Part shown: positions 38,123-48,001 of the stretch, one piece after another
Numbering within the stretch: the stretch's first letter is position 1
Layout: each line of letters starts with the position of its first letter
Position numbers and translations under genes: made by a program
Origin: Bacteroidales bacterium
GTDB lineage: Bacteria; Bacteroidota; Bacteroidia; Bacteroidales; UBA932
Direction: 5' to 3'
Length of the DNA stretch: 51,434 nt
Assembly: GCA_016290835.1 (NCBI GenBank)
Contig: JAEEVG010000010.1
Coordinates: forward strand, 1 to 51,434
Notes under the pieces: model-generated
Database searches by the model: none
What the model was told of the DNA's origin: nothing
What the model saw: only the letters and a program-made list of their open reading frames with translations

Positions 38123-41100
38123 ATGATGAAGAAACATTTCAGCATGGCGCTTACAGCCATCCTCCTGCTGCTGGCGGGATCGGTGGCATTTGCGCAATCC
38201 ATCACCAGGGGCAAGGTCGTGGACGCGAACGGCGAGCCCGTCATCGGTGCTTCCGTGGTCGTCCCCGGCACGACGACCGGTGTCGTGACCGATGTCGACG
38301 GCAACTTCGAACTCCGTGTCGCACCCGGCACCCGGCTGGAGATCTCCTGCATCGGCTACTCCACCGTCAACGCCGTGGCCGCCCCCACCCTCAACATCAC
38401 CCTCGAGGAGGACACCACCTACCTTGATGACGTGGTCGTCATCGGTTACCAGACCGTCAAGCGCCGCGACCTCACAGGTTCCGTGGCATCCATCACCGGC
38501 AAGGAGATTGCCGAGATGCCCGTGGCCAATGCCGCCCAGGCCCTGCAGGGCAAGCTCCCGGGCGTCCGCGTGACCTCCGGCAACGGTGCCGCCGGCTCCG
38601 GCGTGTCCATCCGCGTCCGCGGCGGTAACTCCATCACCCAGAGCAACGAACCGCTCGTCCTCGTCGACGGTGTCTCCGGCTCCCTCTCCGACATCCCCTC
38701 CGACCAGATCGAGTCCATCGACGTCCTCAAGGATGCCTCTTCCACCGCCATCTACGGTGCACGCGGCGCCAACGGCGTTATCCTCGTGACCACCAAGGGT
38801 GCCAAGGAAGGACGCGTGAGCGTACGCTACAACATGTACTACCAGTTCCGCGAGACCCCGCGCTACTACGACCTCCTCGACACCCAGGAGTTCGTCCTCT
38901 GGCAGTGGTCCTATGCCAGCTTCTATGGCAAATCCTATGGCGAGAACGTGGCTAAGTACTATGGTCTCGGCACCAATTATGGCAATCATTATAAGGATTA
39001 TGCCAGCGTGCCCCTCCACAATTCCATGCAGGATGTCCTGAAGTCCTCCGGTACCTGGAACCATGACATCACGATGACCGGAGGCACCGCGAACACCAAC
39101 TATTCGATCGGATTCAGCTTCCTCAGCGACAACGGAACCCACATCCGCAACCAGCGCGAGCGTTATTCCGTCAACTTCAAGCTCAACCAGAAGATCAACA
39201 AAATGTTGGCGGCGAACTTCGATGTCCGCTACTTCGAGAACTACAGCTGGGGTGACGGCAACAACACCGGTTCTTCGAACTACTACTACCGGCCGGTTCT
39301 CCACCCGCTGGGCGAGGACAACCCCGCCCTCCTCGGCCAGGGAGACACCAACGTGAACACCATCTACGATCCGCTCCTGGTGACCTACAACCTGGAGGAC
39401 TTCAACCGTCGCCACAACCTGCGCGGCACCGCCGGCCTCACCTTCACCCCGATTGAGGGGCTGGTCGCCAAAACCGAACTGACGCTTTCCCGCGGCTGGT
39501 CCAGGCGCGAGCGCTGGGACGGCGGCAACAGCATCGGCGGGTCCTCCCGCAACAATGCCCGCCTGAATGACAGCTTCAGCACCAACACCCGCTGGACCAA
39601 CACCATCAGCTATACCATCCCGGGCCTCGGCGAGGATCACAACCTCAATTTCCTGCTCGGCCACGAAATGCTGACCAACACGGGTACCAGCCGCTCGCTC
39701 CACGGCTATAGCTACTCATCCGACCTGTCCTACGAGCAGGTTTTCGCCATGTTCGGAAGATACGATAAATCGGAGACCAACTTCAACTCCTTTGACAGTT
39801 CCGTGACTGTGCCGTCCAACACCCTCTCCTTCTTCGGGCGCCTCAACTATTCCCTGCTGGGCAGGTATCTGTTCACCCTTACCTTCCGCGCTGACGGTTC
39901 CAGCAAGTTCGCACCCAACAACCGCTGGGGTTACTTCCCCGCCGCGGCCTTCGCCTGGCGCATCTCCGACGAGCCCTGGATGCAGGACGCCAAGAGCTGG
40001 ATGAACGAACTCAAGTTCCGTCTCTCCTACGGTACTTCCGGTGCCGACGGTATCAGCAGCAACCTCTGGCAGGAGACTTGGGAGACCGGTACGGTCACCA
40101 TGGACGGCGTAGACTACAATGTCTACAAGCCCAGCAGCCTGCTTTCCAACCCGGATCTCAAGTGGGAGACCACCATTTCCCGCAACGCCGGCTTTGATTT
40201 CAGCTTCCTGAAGTCCCGCCTGCGCGGCACCCTCGACTTCTACTGGAATACCACGAAAGACCTGCTCATGAATATGCCCGTCAATTCCACGAGCGGTTTC
40301 ACCAACCAGTACCAGAATGTCGGCCAGACCTCCAACAGGGGTATTGAGCTTTCCTTGAATGCCGGCATCGTCCGCAACCGGGAATTCCAGCTGTCCGTCC
40401 ATTGGAACCACTCCATCAACTACAACAAGCTGGACAACATCCATCCCAGCGCCAACGCCAACCAGCGCACCGGCTGGGGCGGCTCCGATATGCTCCCGAA
40501 CTATGACTATGTCATCGAGATCGGACGGCCCATCGGCCTGGTCAACGGATACATCTCCGAAGGTGTCGGCTACTACACCGTCGATGACTTCAACTACGCC
40601 AACGGCGTCTACACCCTGAAGCCGGGCATCCACGACACCAGCGTGGCCAAATACGCCAGCACGGATCTCGACAAGATCCGTCCCAACGGACAGGTCGCCT
40701 TCCCGGGAGCCGTCCGCTTCAAGGATGTCAACGGGGACGGCATCGCCAACTCCTCCGACTACACCGTCATCACCGAGATGGCCCCGCACCACACCGGCGG
40801 CTTCGGCTTCCAGGCCAACTGGAAGAACTTCGACTTCTCCGGCAACTTCTCCTACCAGCTCGACGGCTACCTCTACAACGCGATGGCCATGGCCGCCACC
40901 AACTTCGGCAACAAGGATACCTATTTCGGACGCAACCGCCTCGCCTATGTCAATGACTGCTACAAGATCTATGACGTAGACAGCAGCGGCAACCTGTATA
41001 TGGTTACCGATCCCGCCGAGCTCAACAAGCTCAACGCCAATGCCAAATATGCCGTAGCGCTGTCCGAGGCCGGTTTCACCACCTCCCAGTTCATCGAATC

Positions 41101-41344
41101 CGGCGCCTACCTCCGGCTCAACAGCCTGACGGTCGGATACTCGCTTCCCCAGAACTTCCTGGACAAGATCAAGATCTCCAACCTCCGCGTCTACCTGACC
41201 GGGACCAACCTCTTCACCATCACCGGCTACTCCGGGCTCGATCCGGAAGCCGTCGGTGGCTCCACCGATCTCCGGCCCGGCTTCGATAACGGCAACTATC
41301 CCAGGCCGATCACGGTTACTGCAGGTCTCAGCGTAACATTCTAA
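38123..41344 (+). CDS. susC: SusC-like TonB-linked outer membrane oligosaccharide transporter
   Basis: Outer-membrane beta-barrel that imports oligosaccharides with its SusD partner, powered by TonB. The 1073-residue protein has a signal peptide (KKHFSMALTAILLLLAGSVAFAQ). A carboxypeptidase-regulatory-like beta-sandwich at about 27-105 follows (ITRGKVVDANGEPVIGASVVVPGTTTGVVTDVDGNFEL), then the TonB-box/plug start DVVVIGYQTVKRRDLTGSVASI. The plug motif is ALQGKLPGVRV... IRVRGGNSI... LVLVDGVSG and the long barrel ends in ITVTAGLSVTF with a terminal phenylalanine. The start is the first ATG of the MM pair; a TTG 21 bp upstream was rejected. The barrel loops do not reveal the substrate; the neighbours point to plant uronic-acid glycans. 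Confidence 0.96.
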   Translation: MMKKHFSMALTAILLLLAGSVAFAQSITRGKVVDANGEPVIGASVVVPGTTTGVVTDVDGNFELRVAPGTRLEISCIGYSTVNAVAAPTLNITLEEDTTYLDDVVVIGYQTVKRRDLTGSVASITGKEIAEMPVANAAQALQGKLPGVRVTSGNGAAGSGVSIRVRGGNSITQSNEPLVLVDGVSGSLSDIPSDQIESIDVLKDASSTAIYGARGANGVILVTTKGAKEGRVSVRYNMYYQFRETPRYYDLLDTQEFVLWQWSYASFYGKSYGENVAKYYGLGTNYGNHYKDYASVPLHNSMQDVLKSSGTWNHDITMTGGTANTNYSIGFSFLSDNGTHIRNQRERYSVNFKLNQKINKMLAANFDVRYFENYSWGDGNNTGSSNYYYRPVLHPLGEDNPALLGQGDTNVNTIYDPLLVTYNLEDFNRRHNLRGTAGLTFTPIEGLVAKTELTLSRGWSRRERWDGGNSIGGSSRNNARLNDSFSTNTRWTNTISYTIPGLGEDHNLNFLLGHEMLTNTGTSRSLHGYSYSSDLSYEQVFAMFGRYDKSETNFNSFDSSVTVPSNTLSFFGRLNYSLLGRYLFTLTFRADGSSKFAPNNRWGYFPAAAFAWRISDEPWMQDAKSWMNELKFRLSYGTSGADGISSNLWQETWETGTVTMDGVDYNVYKPSSLLSNPDLKWETTISRNAGFDFSFLKSRLRGTLDFYWNTTKDLLMNMPVNSTSGFTNQYQNVGQTSNRGIELSLNAGIVRNREFQLSVHWNHSINYNKLDNIHPSANANQRTGWGGSDMLPNYDYVIEIGRPIGLVNGYISEGVGYYTVDDFNYANGVYTLKPGIHDTSVAKYASTDLDKIRPNGQVAFPGAVRFKDVNGDGIANSSDYTVITEMAPHHTGGFGFQANWKNFDFSGNFSYQLDGYLYNAMAMAATNFGNKDTYFGRNRLAYVNDCYKIYDVDSSGNLYMVTDPAELNKLNANAKYAVALSEAGFTTSQFIESGAYLRLNSLTVGYSLPQNFLDKIKISNLRVYLTGTNLFTITGYSGLDPEAVGGSTDLRPGFDNGNYPRPITVTAGLSVTF

Positions 41345-41355
41345 TTCCGAGCAAC

Positions 41356-43527
41356 ATGAAAAAGATTATTATCTATACCATCGCCAGTTTCGCAGGCTTG
41401 CTGCTTGCTGCTTCGTGCTCCGAGTTCCTCGCTCCGGTGGACCACGGTCTGGTCGACCGGGAGTTCGTCTTCTCCAGCATCAACAATACCCGGGCCGCCA
41501 TGAAGCAGGTCTATTCCCAGTGGCAGAGCGTCGCCGACGGCAGCTTCTACGGGAATGGCAACTTCTACGCGGTCAACCTCCCGGGCGGTGACGACAGCCG
41601 CCACCCCGAAGGCTATAACAACCAGCTTCAGCGCCACATCCCCGAAGGATTCTACGAGAACGGCAAGCAGACTGCCGAGTACAATATCGAGACCTACGGT
41701 AACTTCTCAAGCTACTACTCCGTCATCGCCACCGCGAACACGATTGCCAGCGCCATGGAGAGCTCCGAGGACTTCAGCACCTACATGGCTGCCAACGAGC
41801 CCACCGAGTTGAGCCAGCTCTATGGCGAGGCCATCGTGGCCCGCTCCACCATCTACATGATGCTGATCCGCTACTGGGGCGACGTTCCGTTCACCAATCA
41901 GTCCGGTGTGGCCGCGACGGGCACCGCTCCGCGCGACTCCATCTATGACGTCATCATCGCCGACATGGAGAAAGTCATCCCGCACATGTACCGGGCCGGT
42001 TCCGTCCCCGGATACGGTGCCGACAAGAACGGTTTCTCCCGCACTTTCGCGGAGGCTTCCCTCGCCGTCATCTGCATGGATGCGGCCGGTTACCAGACCC
42101 GCCGTTCCGACCTGACCTACACGGACGGGGCGGGCAATGCCATCTCCTGGGAACGCCTCGGCAAGGCGAACGCCAATGCGGATAATGCTTTCTATGCGCG
42201 CCGTACCGACTGGAAGAAATATGTCGAGAAAGCGCAGAAGTACTTCAAGGATGTGATCGACAACCCCGGTAACGTGGTCTTCCACGAGACCGATCCCCGT
42301 GCCACCACCGAGGCCGGCCAGGTGTTTGACAATCCTTATCAGTATTTCTTCCAGCAGACCATGGACAACGACATCGGCTATGCTGACGAGTCCATCTTCG
42401 AGTACCCGCTGACTTGGGAAGTCTCCAACGGCGAGCGTCCGTACTCCAACGGCCGCGTCTCCAATGGCGGCAGCTCCAACAACTTCCCCTGCAAGGCTTA
42501 CGGCCAGGGCCGCGTCAATCCGGCGTTCTACTGGGGCATTTTCGATCCGAAGGATAAGCGTCGCGACGTCGCCATCTGCGTCACCGGACATACCGGAAGC
42601 GGAGCCGAAATGCTGATCCCCTTCACCCCCAACTCCAAGTCGAACGGCGGCGGTCTCACCAACAACAAATGGGACGAGGGCCGTCAGGTGCTGCCCAATT
42701 CCCGCCGTCAGCGCAAGTCCGGTATCAACGGCCCGTGGATGCGCATCTCCGAGGTCTACCTGGGTTATGCCGAGGCCTGCGCCCTGCTGGGCGACAGCGG
42801 TAATGCATTGACCTATCTCAAGAAGGTCCGCGAGCGTTCCTTCCCCGCCGGACAGGCCGGCACCGATGCGTTCGTGGCAGCGCACAATTCCCTCGTGGAA
42901 GCCGTGCTGGATGAGCGCATGTTCGAGTTCGCCTGCGAAGGCGACCGCCGCTGGACGTTGATCCGCAGCGGCCAGGTGTTCGCCGGTATCAAGCGCACCA
43001 AGACCCTCCAGCTGGCCATGATCGAAGGCGTGCAGGCCGACGGCTATTACCGCTTCGAGAACGGCAACGAGTTCCCCGCCTATGTCTGGACCAAGACGGT
43101 GGATGCCAAGTCCCTCTATGGTTATCGTCTGACGACGCAGTGCCCCGAGGGCATGGAGGATGATCCCGTCCTGTACCCGGGCTGGCGTGGTGAGAACGAC
43201 GACTGGGCCGCTGCGGCACGTGCCGCCGGAGTCACCGAGGCCAACATCACCAAGAACCTCAAGGCCGGCGACATGACCAACCTCGCCATCAAGGGTCTGT
43301 TCAAGCACATCGATCCCGATTCCGAGGAAGCCAAGGCCCTGGAGGCCGACGGCTACAAGAAGGTGGAATACGGTCTTGAACTGGCCAGGAACAAGGCGGA
43401 GTATGTCGATAACTTCTTCAAGGATTTCGACTACGAATCCGCTCCGATCTACCTCTTCCCGGTCAACAACAATGCCCTGAAGACCATCCCCGGACTTACC
43501 AACGGCTACGGTTTCCAGAACCTGTAG
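41356..43527 (+). CDS. susD: SusD/RagB-family surface glycan-binding lipoprotein
   Basis: Surface lipoprotein that caps SusC and binds incoming glycan. The 723-residue protein has a lipoprotein signal with Cys21 (GLLLAASCSEFL). The helical tetratricopeptide-like SusD scaffold is recognisable by LYGEAIVARSTIYMMLIRYWGDVPF and WMRISEVYLGYAEACALLGDSGNALTYLKKVRERSF, and by the late VLDERMFEFACEGDRRWTLIRSG. At 723 residues it is larger than most SusD proteins (500-600), with the extra length in the region after residue 540. It starts 11 bp after susC and ends before a strong terminator. Confidence 0.95.
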   Translation: MKKIIIYTIASFAGLLLAASCSEFLAPVDHGLVDREFVFSSINNTRAAMKQVYSQWQSVADGSFYGNGNFYAVNLPGGDDSRHPEGYNNQLQRHIPEGFYENGKQTAEYNIETYGNFSSYYSVIATANTIASAMESSEDFSTYMAANEPTELSQLYGEAIVARSTIYMMLIRYWGDVPFTNQSGVAATGTAPRDSIYDVIIADMEKVIPHMYRAGSVPGYGADKNGFSRTFAEASLAVICMDAAGYQTRRSDLTYTDGAGNAISWERLGKANANADNAFYARRTDWKKYVEKAQKYFKDVIDNPGNVVFHETDPRATTEAGQVFDNPYQYFFQQTMDNDIGYADESIFEYPLTWEVSNGERPYSNGRVSNGGSSNNFPCKAYGQGRVNPAFYWGIFDPKDKRRDVAICVTGHTGSGAEMLIPFTPNSKSNGGGLTNNKWDEGRQVLPNSRRQRKSGINGPWMRISEVYLGYAEACALLGDSGNALTYLKKVRERSFPAGQAGTDAFVAAHNSLVEAVLDERMFEFACEGDRRWTLIRSGQVFAGIKRTKTLQLAMIEGVQADGYYRFENGNEFPAYVWTKTVDAKSLYGYRLTTQCPEGMEDDPVLYPGWRGENDDWAAAARAAGVTEANITKNLKAGDMTNLAIKGLFKHIDPDSEEAKALEADGYKKVEYGLELARNKAEYVDNFFKDFDYESAPIYLFPVNNNALKTIPGLTNGYGFQNL

Positions 43528-43541
43528 CGACTCCCCTCTGC

Positions 43542-43579
43542 AAAGAATCCCGTACCTTCCCGGTGCGGGATTCTTTTTT
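43542..43579 (+). terminator. Terminator after susD
   Basis: A 15-bp stem (43542-43556 with 43562-43576, one T-G pair) with a 5-nt loop ends in a run of six T residues. The T run also holds the TTTG of the following uxaC promoter. Confidence 0.9.
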
Positions 43580-43608
43580 GTGTTTGTGACAAATTATGCG
43601 TACATTTG
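43577..43608 (+). promoter_or_regulatory. Promoter of uxaC with -33 and -7 elements
   Basis: TTTG at 43577-43580 and TACATTTG at 43601-43608 are separated by 20 nt, the usual Bacteroidetes -33/-7 spacing. The -7 box overlaps an in-frame ATG at 43596 closely enough to rule that start out. Confidence 0.7.
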
Positions 43609-43646
43609 AAGATAGGATTCATTCAAAACTAATAAACCTCAGCAAT

Positions 43647-45062
43647 ATGTCATTCATCAACGAAGATTTCATGCTCTCCAACGCCACCGCGAAGAGCCTG
43701 TACCACGAGCACGCGGAGAAGATGCCCATCATCGACTACCACTGCCACCTCGTTCCCCAACAGATCGCCGAGAACATCCAGTTCCACGACATTACCCAGC
43801 TCTGGCTGGTGGACGGCCACTACGGCGACCACTACAAATGGCGCGCGATGCGCGGCAACGGCGTGTCCGAGGACTACCTGACTGGCGGCAAATACAGCGC
43901 CTGGGAGACCTTCGAGAAGTGGGCGGAGACCGTCCCCTACACGATGCGCAACCCCCTCTACCACTGGACCCACCTGGAGCTCAGCCGCGTGTTCGGCATC
44001 GACAAGCTCCTCTCCCCCAAGACCGCCCGTGAGATCTTCGAGGAGTGCAACGCCAAACTCGCCACGCCCGAGTTCCGCGGCCAGGCCCTCATCCGCCGCT
44101 TCAACGTGGAGGTCGTCTGCACCACCGACGATCCGGCCGACGACCTGCGCTGGCACAAGATGATCGCCGAGCATCCTTTCGGCACGAAGGTGATTCCCGC
44201 CTGGCGCCCGGACAAGGCCATGGCCATCGAGGATCCCAAGTCCTATAAGGCCTATCTCCAGAAGCTCGGCGAGGCCGCCGACATGGAGATCGACTCCTAC
44301 GCCGACCTCTGCGAGGCCCTCAAGAAGCGCCACGATTTCTTCGCCTCGATGGGCTGCAAGCTCTCCGACCACGGTCTGGAGAACTTCTACGCCGCCGACT
44401 ACAAGGAGATTGAGATCGAACTCATTTTCAAGAAGGTCTTGATGGGCATCGCCCCCAGCCCGAAGGAACTGGAGAAGTTCCGCAGCGCCTTCCTCTTCGA
44501 CCAGGCCGTGATGGATGCCGAGGCCGGCTGGGCCCAGCAATTCCACATCGGCGCCATCCGCAACAACAACTCCAAGATGTTCGGCCTCGTAGGTCCCGAC
44601 ACGGGCTTCGACGCCATCCACGACCTGGAGATCGCCGCCGCCGGCCACCGCTTCTTCGACCGGCTCACCGCCGCCGGCAAGCTCGCCAAGACCATCCTCT
44701 ACTGCCTCAATCCCAAGGACAATGAGGTGATGATGACGATGGCCTACACCTTCAACGACGGCACCTTCCCCGGCAAGATGCAGTTCGGCTCCGGCTGGTG
44801 GTTCCTCGATCAGGAAGTCGGCATGCGCCGCCAGATGGACGCCCTCTCCGTGCTCGGTCTATTCAGCCGCTTCGTGGGCATGCTCACCGACTCCCGCAGC
44901 TTCATCAGCTACCCGCGCCACGAGTACTTCCGGAGGATCCTTTGCGACGTGGTCGGCAGCGACGTGGAGAAGGGCAAGCTCCCCGCCTCCGAGATGGAGC
45001 GTATCGGCGAGATGATCGAAGACATCTGCTACAACAACGCCAAGAACTACTTCAACTTTTAA
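43647..45062 (+). CDS. uxaC: Uronate isomerase UxaC
   Basis: Metal-dependent isomerase converting D-glucuronate to D-fructuronate and D-galacturonate to D-tagaturonate. The 471-residue protein has the amidohydrolase-like HxH in MPIIDYHCHLVPQQIAENI. The family segments GDHYKWRAMRGNGV, NVEVVCTTDDPADDL and HIGAIRNNNSKMF follow, and near the end GMLTDSRSFISYPRHEYFRRILC. The ATG at 43647 gives the usual MSFINEDFML start; an ATG 51 bp upstream lies in the promoter. It starts a second plus-strand unit with the YhcH-family and GH115 genes and would use uronate released by GH115 or GH28. Confidence 0.96.
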   Translation: MSFINEDFMLSNATAKSLYHEHAEKMPIIDYHCHLVPQQIAENIQFHDITQLWLVDGHYGDHYKWRAMRGNGVSEDYLTGGKYSAWETFEKWAETVPYTMRNPLYHWTHLELSRVFGIDKLLSPKTAREIFEECNAKLATPEFRGQALIRRFNVEVVCTTDDPADDLRWHKMIAEHPFGTKVIPAWRPDKAMAIEDPKSYKAYLQKLGEAADMEIDSYADLCEALKKRHDFFASMGCKLSDHGLENFYAADYKEIEIELIFKKVLMGIAPSPKELEKFRSAFLFDQAVMDAEAGWAQQFHIGAIRNNNSKMFGLVGPDTGFDAIHDLEIAAAGHRFFDRLTAAGKLAKTILYCLNPKDNEVMMTMAYTFNDGTFPGKMQFGSGWWFLDQEVGMRRQMDALSVLGLFSRFVGMLTDSRSFISYPRHEYFRRILCDVVGSDVEKGKLPASEMERIGEMIEDICYNNAKNYFNF

Positions 45063-45065
45063 TAA

Positions 45066-45096
45066 ACCAAGTTCCGGATCAAGCCCGGAACGACGA
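45066..45096. repeat. Short intergenic hairpin element between uxaC and the YhcH-family gene
   Basis: GTTCCGG and CCGGAAC flank ATCAAGC to form a small hairpin, followed by GACGAAAG. It resembles the GGAATGACA-type intergenic elements found elsewhere in the window. Confidence 0.35.
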
Positions 45097-45102
45097 AAGA
45101 AT

Positions 45103-45522
45103 ATGGATTTAGACAACAACAAATACTATCTGCAGGCCCTGCAGTACATCGCCGACACCGACCTCACCACGCTCGAGAACGGCAAGCACCTGCTCGACGG
45201 TGAACACCTCTTCGTCAACATCGTGGATTCCGCGATGAAGACCCCGGAGCAGGCCCGGCTCGAAGTGCACGACAAGTATATCGACATCCAGGTCCCCCTG
45301 TCCAAGGCGGAAAGTTTCGGCGTCAAGCCGCGCAGCGAGTGCCGGGAGCCCGACGGCGAATTCAACGCCGAGAAGGACATCCTCTTCTACAAAGACAAGG
45401 ACTGGACGACCATCACCGTCGAAGTCGGTCAGGCCGTCACCTTCGATCCCGATACCGCCCACGCACCGCTCATCGGTGAGGGCGAGATCCACAAAGCCAT
45501 CTTCAAGGTAGAAGTTGCCTGA
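45103..45522 (+). CDS. YhcH/YjgK/YiaL family protein
   Basis: A 139-residue cytoplasmic beta-jelly-roll protein of the YhcH/DUF386 family, members of which accompany sugar-acid and sialic acid catabolism and may act as anomerases or isomerases. Family segments visible are HLLDGEHLFVNIVDSAMKTPEQARLEVHDKYIDIQVPL and the C-terminal VTFDPDTAHAPLIGEGEIHKAIFKVEV, where the conserved histidines and glutamates could bind a metal. Lying between uxaC and GH115, it most likely helps interconvert a uronate form, but this is inferred from position. It ends 4 bp before the GH115 start. Confidence 0.88.
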   Translation: MDLDNNKYYLQALQYIADTDLTTLENGKHLLDGEHLFVNIVDSAMKTPEQARLEVHDKYIDIQVPLSKAESFGVKPRSECREPDGEFNAEKDILFYKDKDWTTITVEVGQAVTFDPDTAHAPLIGEGEIHKAIFKVEVA

Positions 45523-45526
45523 CACC

Positions 45527-48001
45527 ATGCGGACGCTGATTCTTCTGGCGTTCCTGTGGTGGAGCAGCGGCAGTCCGCTCACCTACACCGTTTCGCGCAA
45601 CGCCGACCCCGTGGTCGGCGTTGCCGTCGAAATGTTGCAGGGGGATCTGCAGGAGGTGACCGGACTCCGCCCGAAGCCGGCACGAAACGGCGGCACGCTC
45701 CGAATCATCCAGTTCGACCGGGAGCGTGCGAACCTCGCGCGCCTCGGAGTGCCGGCCGACATTGCGGATTCGCTGCGTTTCGTCAAGGAGGCTTTCTACC
45801 TGGGCACGCACGACCGGCAGCTCGTGGTCGTGGGCTCCGACGCCCGCGGCACCGCCTACGGCGTGCTGGAGATTTCCCGGCTGGCCGGGGTCTCTCCCTG
45901 GATCTGGTGGGGGGATTCCCGCCCGGAGAAGAAGGACCGGCTGGAGGTCCCGGAAGGATACAGCACTTTCCAGCACCCGTCCGTGGAGTTCCGCGGCCTG
46001 TTCCTGAACGACGAGGACTGGGCGTTCCGGCCCTGGAGCGCACAGACCTATTCGCCGCAGGCGGACGGGCTCACCATCAGCGCCGATACCTACCGGCAGA
46101 TCTGCAAATTGCTCCTGCGTCTGCGGGCCAATACCCTCTGGCCGGGAATGCATCCCGGCACCACGGCCTTCTTCCAGGTCCCCGGCGCCCGGCAGATGGC
46201 CGATTCGCTGGGCATCCTGATCGGCACCTCGCACTGCGAACCCCTGCTGCGCAACAACGTCGGCGAGTGGGACGTCTCCGTCCGCGGTCGCTACAACTAC
46301 CTGACCAACAAGCAGGCGGTCCTGGATTACTGGACGGAGCGCCTGCGGGAGGTGGACCGCGACAACCTCTTCACCATCGGGATGCGCGGCATCCACGACG
46401 GCTCGATGGAAGGCCTGGAGCGCGCTTCGCTCGACGAGAAGACCGCCGCCCTGCAGCAGGTCATCGACGACCAGCGCGCCCTGCTCGCGAAGTACATCGA
46501 CAAGGACCTGACGAAGATCCCGCAGATGTTCATGCCCTACAAGGAGGTGCTGGAGATCATGGAGAACGGGCTGAAATTGCCGGACGACGTCACCATCGTC
46601 TGGTGCGACGACAACTACGGCTACATGACCCGCCTGCCGGATGCGGAGCAGCAGAAGCGTAGCGGAGGTTCGGGCGTCTATTACCACCTCAGCTACGCCG
46701 GGCGGCCCCACGACAATCTCTGGCTCTCCACCGCCCAGCCTGGCCTGATCTACCACGAAATGATGGAGGCGTACCGCCACAATGTCCGCAAACTCTGGGT
46801 AGCCAATGTCCACGACCCCAAGGTCGCGGCCTACGACCTGGAGTTCTTCCTGGATCTGGCGTGGGACGTGCACAACGTGCAGCCGGAGACGGTGCCGCAG
46901 CACCTGGAACGCTGGCTGGAGCGCGAGTACGGCCGGGCAGCCGCACAGCACGCAGCCCCGGCGATGCAGGAGTTCTACCGCCTCTGCGCGATGCGCCACC
47001 CGGAGTTCTTCGGCTGGAGCCAGGTGGAACTCTCCGACACGCAGCGCTATCCCGGCGGACTCTCCAAACCGATCAATACCGAATTCAGTTTCAGCGAGTT
47101 CGACAATGAGGCCCAGCGCCATATCGACCGCTTCCGCACCGTCCGGCAGACCATCGAAGAGGCTACCGCCCTGGTCCCGGCCCGCAGCCGCGACGCCTGG
47201 TTCGCCGCCGTGCTGTATCCCGTCCGGGGCGCCGAATCGATGGCCGAGAAGATGCTCTACGCCCAGCGGGCCCGCCAGCGGGCCCGTACCACCTATTCCC
47301 CCTATGTCTGGACTCCCGACACCACCCAGCTGGCGGCCGCGGCGCTCAGCCTCACGGCCTACCGCGACATCCGCGAGCAGACCCGGCTGTTCAACGAAGA
47401 ACTCGCGGGCGGCAGATGGCACGGCTTGATGTGCGACCACCCGCGCGACCTGCCCCTCTACTGGGCGCCGGAGCTTCCGGTCACGCTCACGGATGCAGAA
47501 ATCGCGAAATGGAGCCCCTACGGGCAGGACTGGCGCGCCCCGGAAGTTCCGGCGGCCGGCGCCGATTACTTCGCCGCCAACGCCTGCGACTATGCCGCGG
47601 CCACTGCGGCCGGGCAGCCCGTGCGGAACCTGGGCCACAGCGGCCGGGCCGTGCCTGTGTCGAAGGGCGGGTCGTTGCGCTATGATTTCCGGACGCAGAA
47701 GTCAGGGCAGGCCGTCCTGCGCGTGGCCGTAATCCCGACCCAGGCGCTGGACAAGGGAGACATCCGTTTCAGCGTCAGCGTGGACGGCGACGCGCCGCGG
47801 GTCTGCTCCATCAAGGAACCCTACCGCAGCGAGCGCTGGAAGGAGAACGTGATGCGCGGCCAGGCCATCGTCTCCATCCCGATCGAGCTTTCGGAAGGCG
47901 CACATACCCTCACCCTCTCCGCCGTGGACGACCACATCCTCTTCGACCAGTGGATGGTCGACTTCCAGCCCGCCCGGAAGTTCTACCTCTTCCCGCTTTA
48001 A
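45527..48001 (+). CDS. GH115 alpha-glucuronidase
   Basis: Exported enzyme that removes glucuronic or 4-O-methylglucuronic acid, typically from internal xylose units of glucuronoxylan. The 824-residue protein has a signal-like N-terminus (MRTLILLAFLWWSSGS) and an N-terminal alpha/beta domain. The GH115 barrel has the motifs PSVEFRGLFLNDEDW, RANTLWPGMHPG, IVWCDDNYGYMTRLP and GGSGVYYHLSYAGRPHDNLWL. A helical region follows, then a beta-sandwich containing the terminal HILFDQWMVDFQ. The ATG at 45527 is used rather than a TTG 12 bp earlier. Its TAA overlaps the stop of the convergent GH53 gene. Other known GH115 targets, such as arabinogalactan glucuronic acid, remain possible. Confidence 0.92.
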   Translation: MRTLILLAFLWWSSGSPLTYTVSRNADPVVGVAVEMLQGDLQEVTGLRPKPARNGGTLRIIQFDRERANLARLGVPADIADSLRFVKEAFYLGTHDRQLVVVGSDARGTAYGVLEISRLAGVSPWIWWGDSRPEKKDRLEVPEGYSTFQHPSVEFRGLFLNDEDWAFRPWSAQTYSPQADGLTISADTYRQICKLLLRLRANTLWPGMHPGTTAFFQVPGARQMADSLGILIGTSHCEPLLRNNVGEWDVSVRGRYNYLTNKQAVLDYWTERLREVDRDNLFTIGMRGIHDGSMEGLERASLDEKTAALQQVIDDQRALLAKYIDKDLTKIPQMFMPYKEVLEIMENGLKLPDDVTIVWCDDNYGYMTRLPDAEQQKRSGGSGVYYHLSYAGRPHDNLWLSTAQPGLIYHEMMEAYRHNVRKLWVANVHDPKVAAYDLEFFLDLAWDVHNVQPETVPQHLERWLEREYGRAAAQHAAPAMQEFYRLCAMRHPEFFGWSQVELSDTQRYPGGLSKPINTEFSFSEFDNEAQRHIDRFRTVRQTIEEATALVPARSRDAWFAAVLYPVRGAESMAEKMLYAQRARQRARTTYSPYVWTPDTTQLAAAALSLTAYRDIREQTRLFNEELAGGRWHGLMCDHPRDLPLYWAPELPVTLTDAEIAKWSPYGQDWRAPEVPAAGADYFAANACDYAAATAAGQPVRNLGHSGRAVPVSKGGSLRYDFRTQKSGQAVLRVAVIPTQALDKGDIRFSVSVDGDAPRVCSIKEPYRSERWKENVMRGQAIVSIPIELSEGAHTLTLSAVDDHILFDQWMVDFQPARKFYLFPL

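Noticed and set aside
43596-43646. Earlier ATG for uxaC
   Set aside because: It overlaps the promoter region (-7 box at 43601-43608); the conserved protein start begins at 43647.
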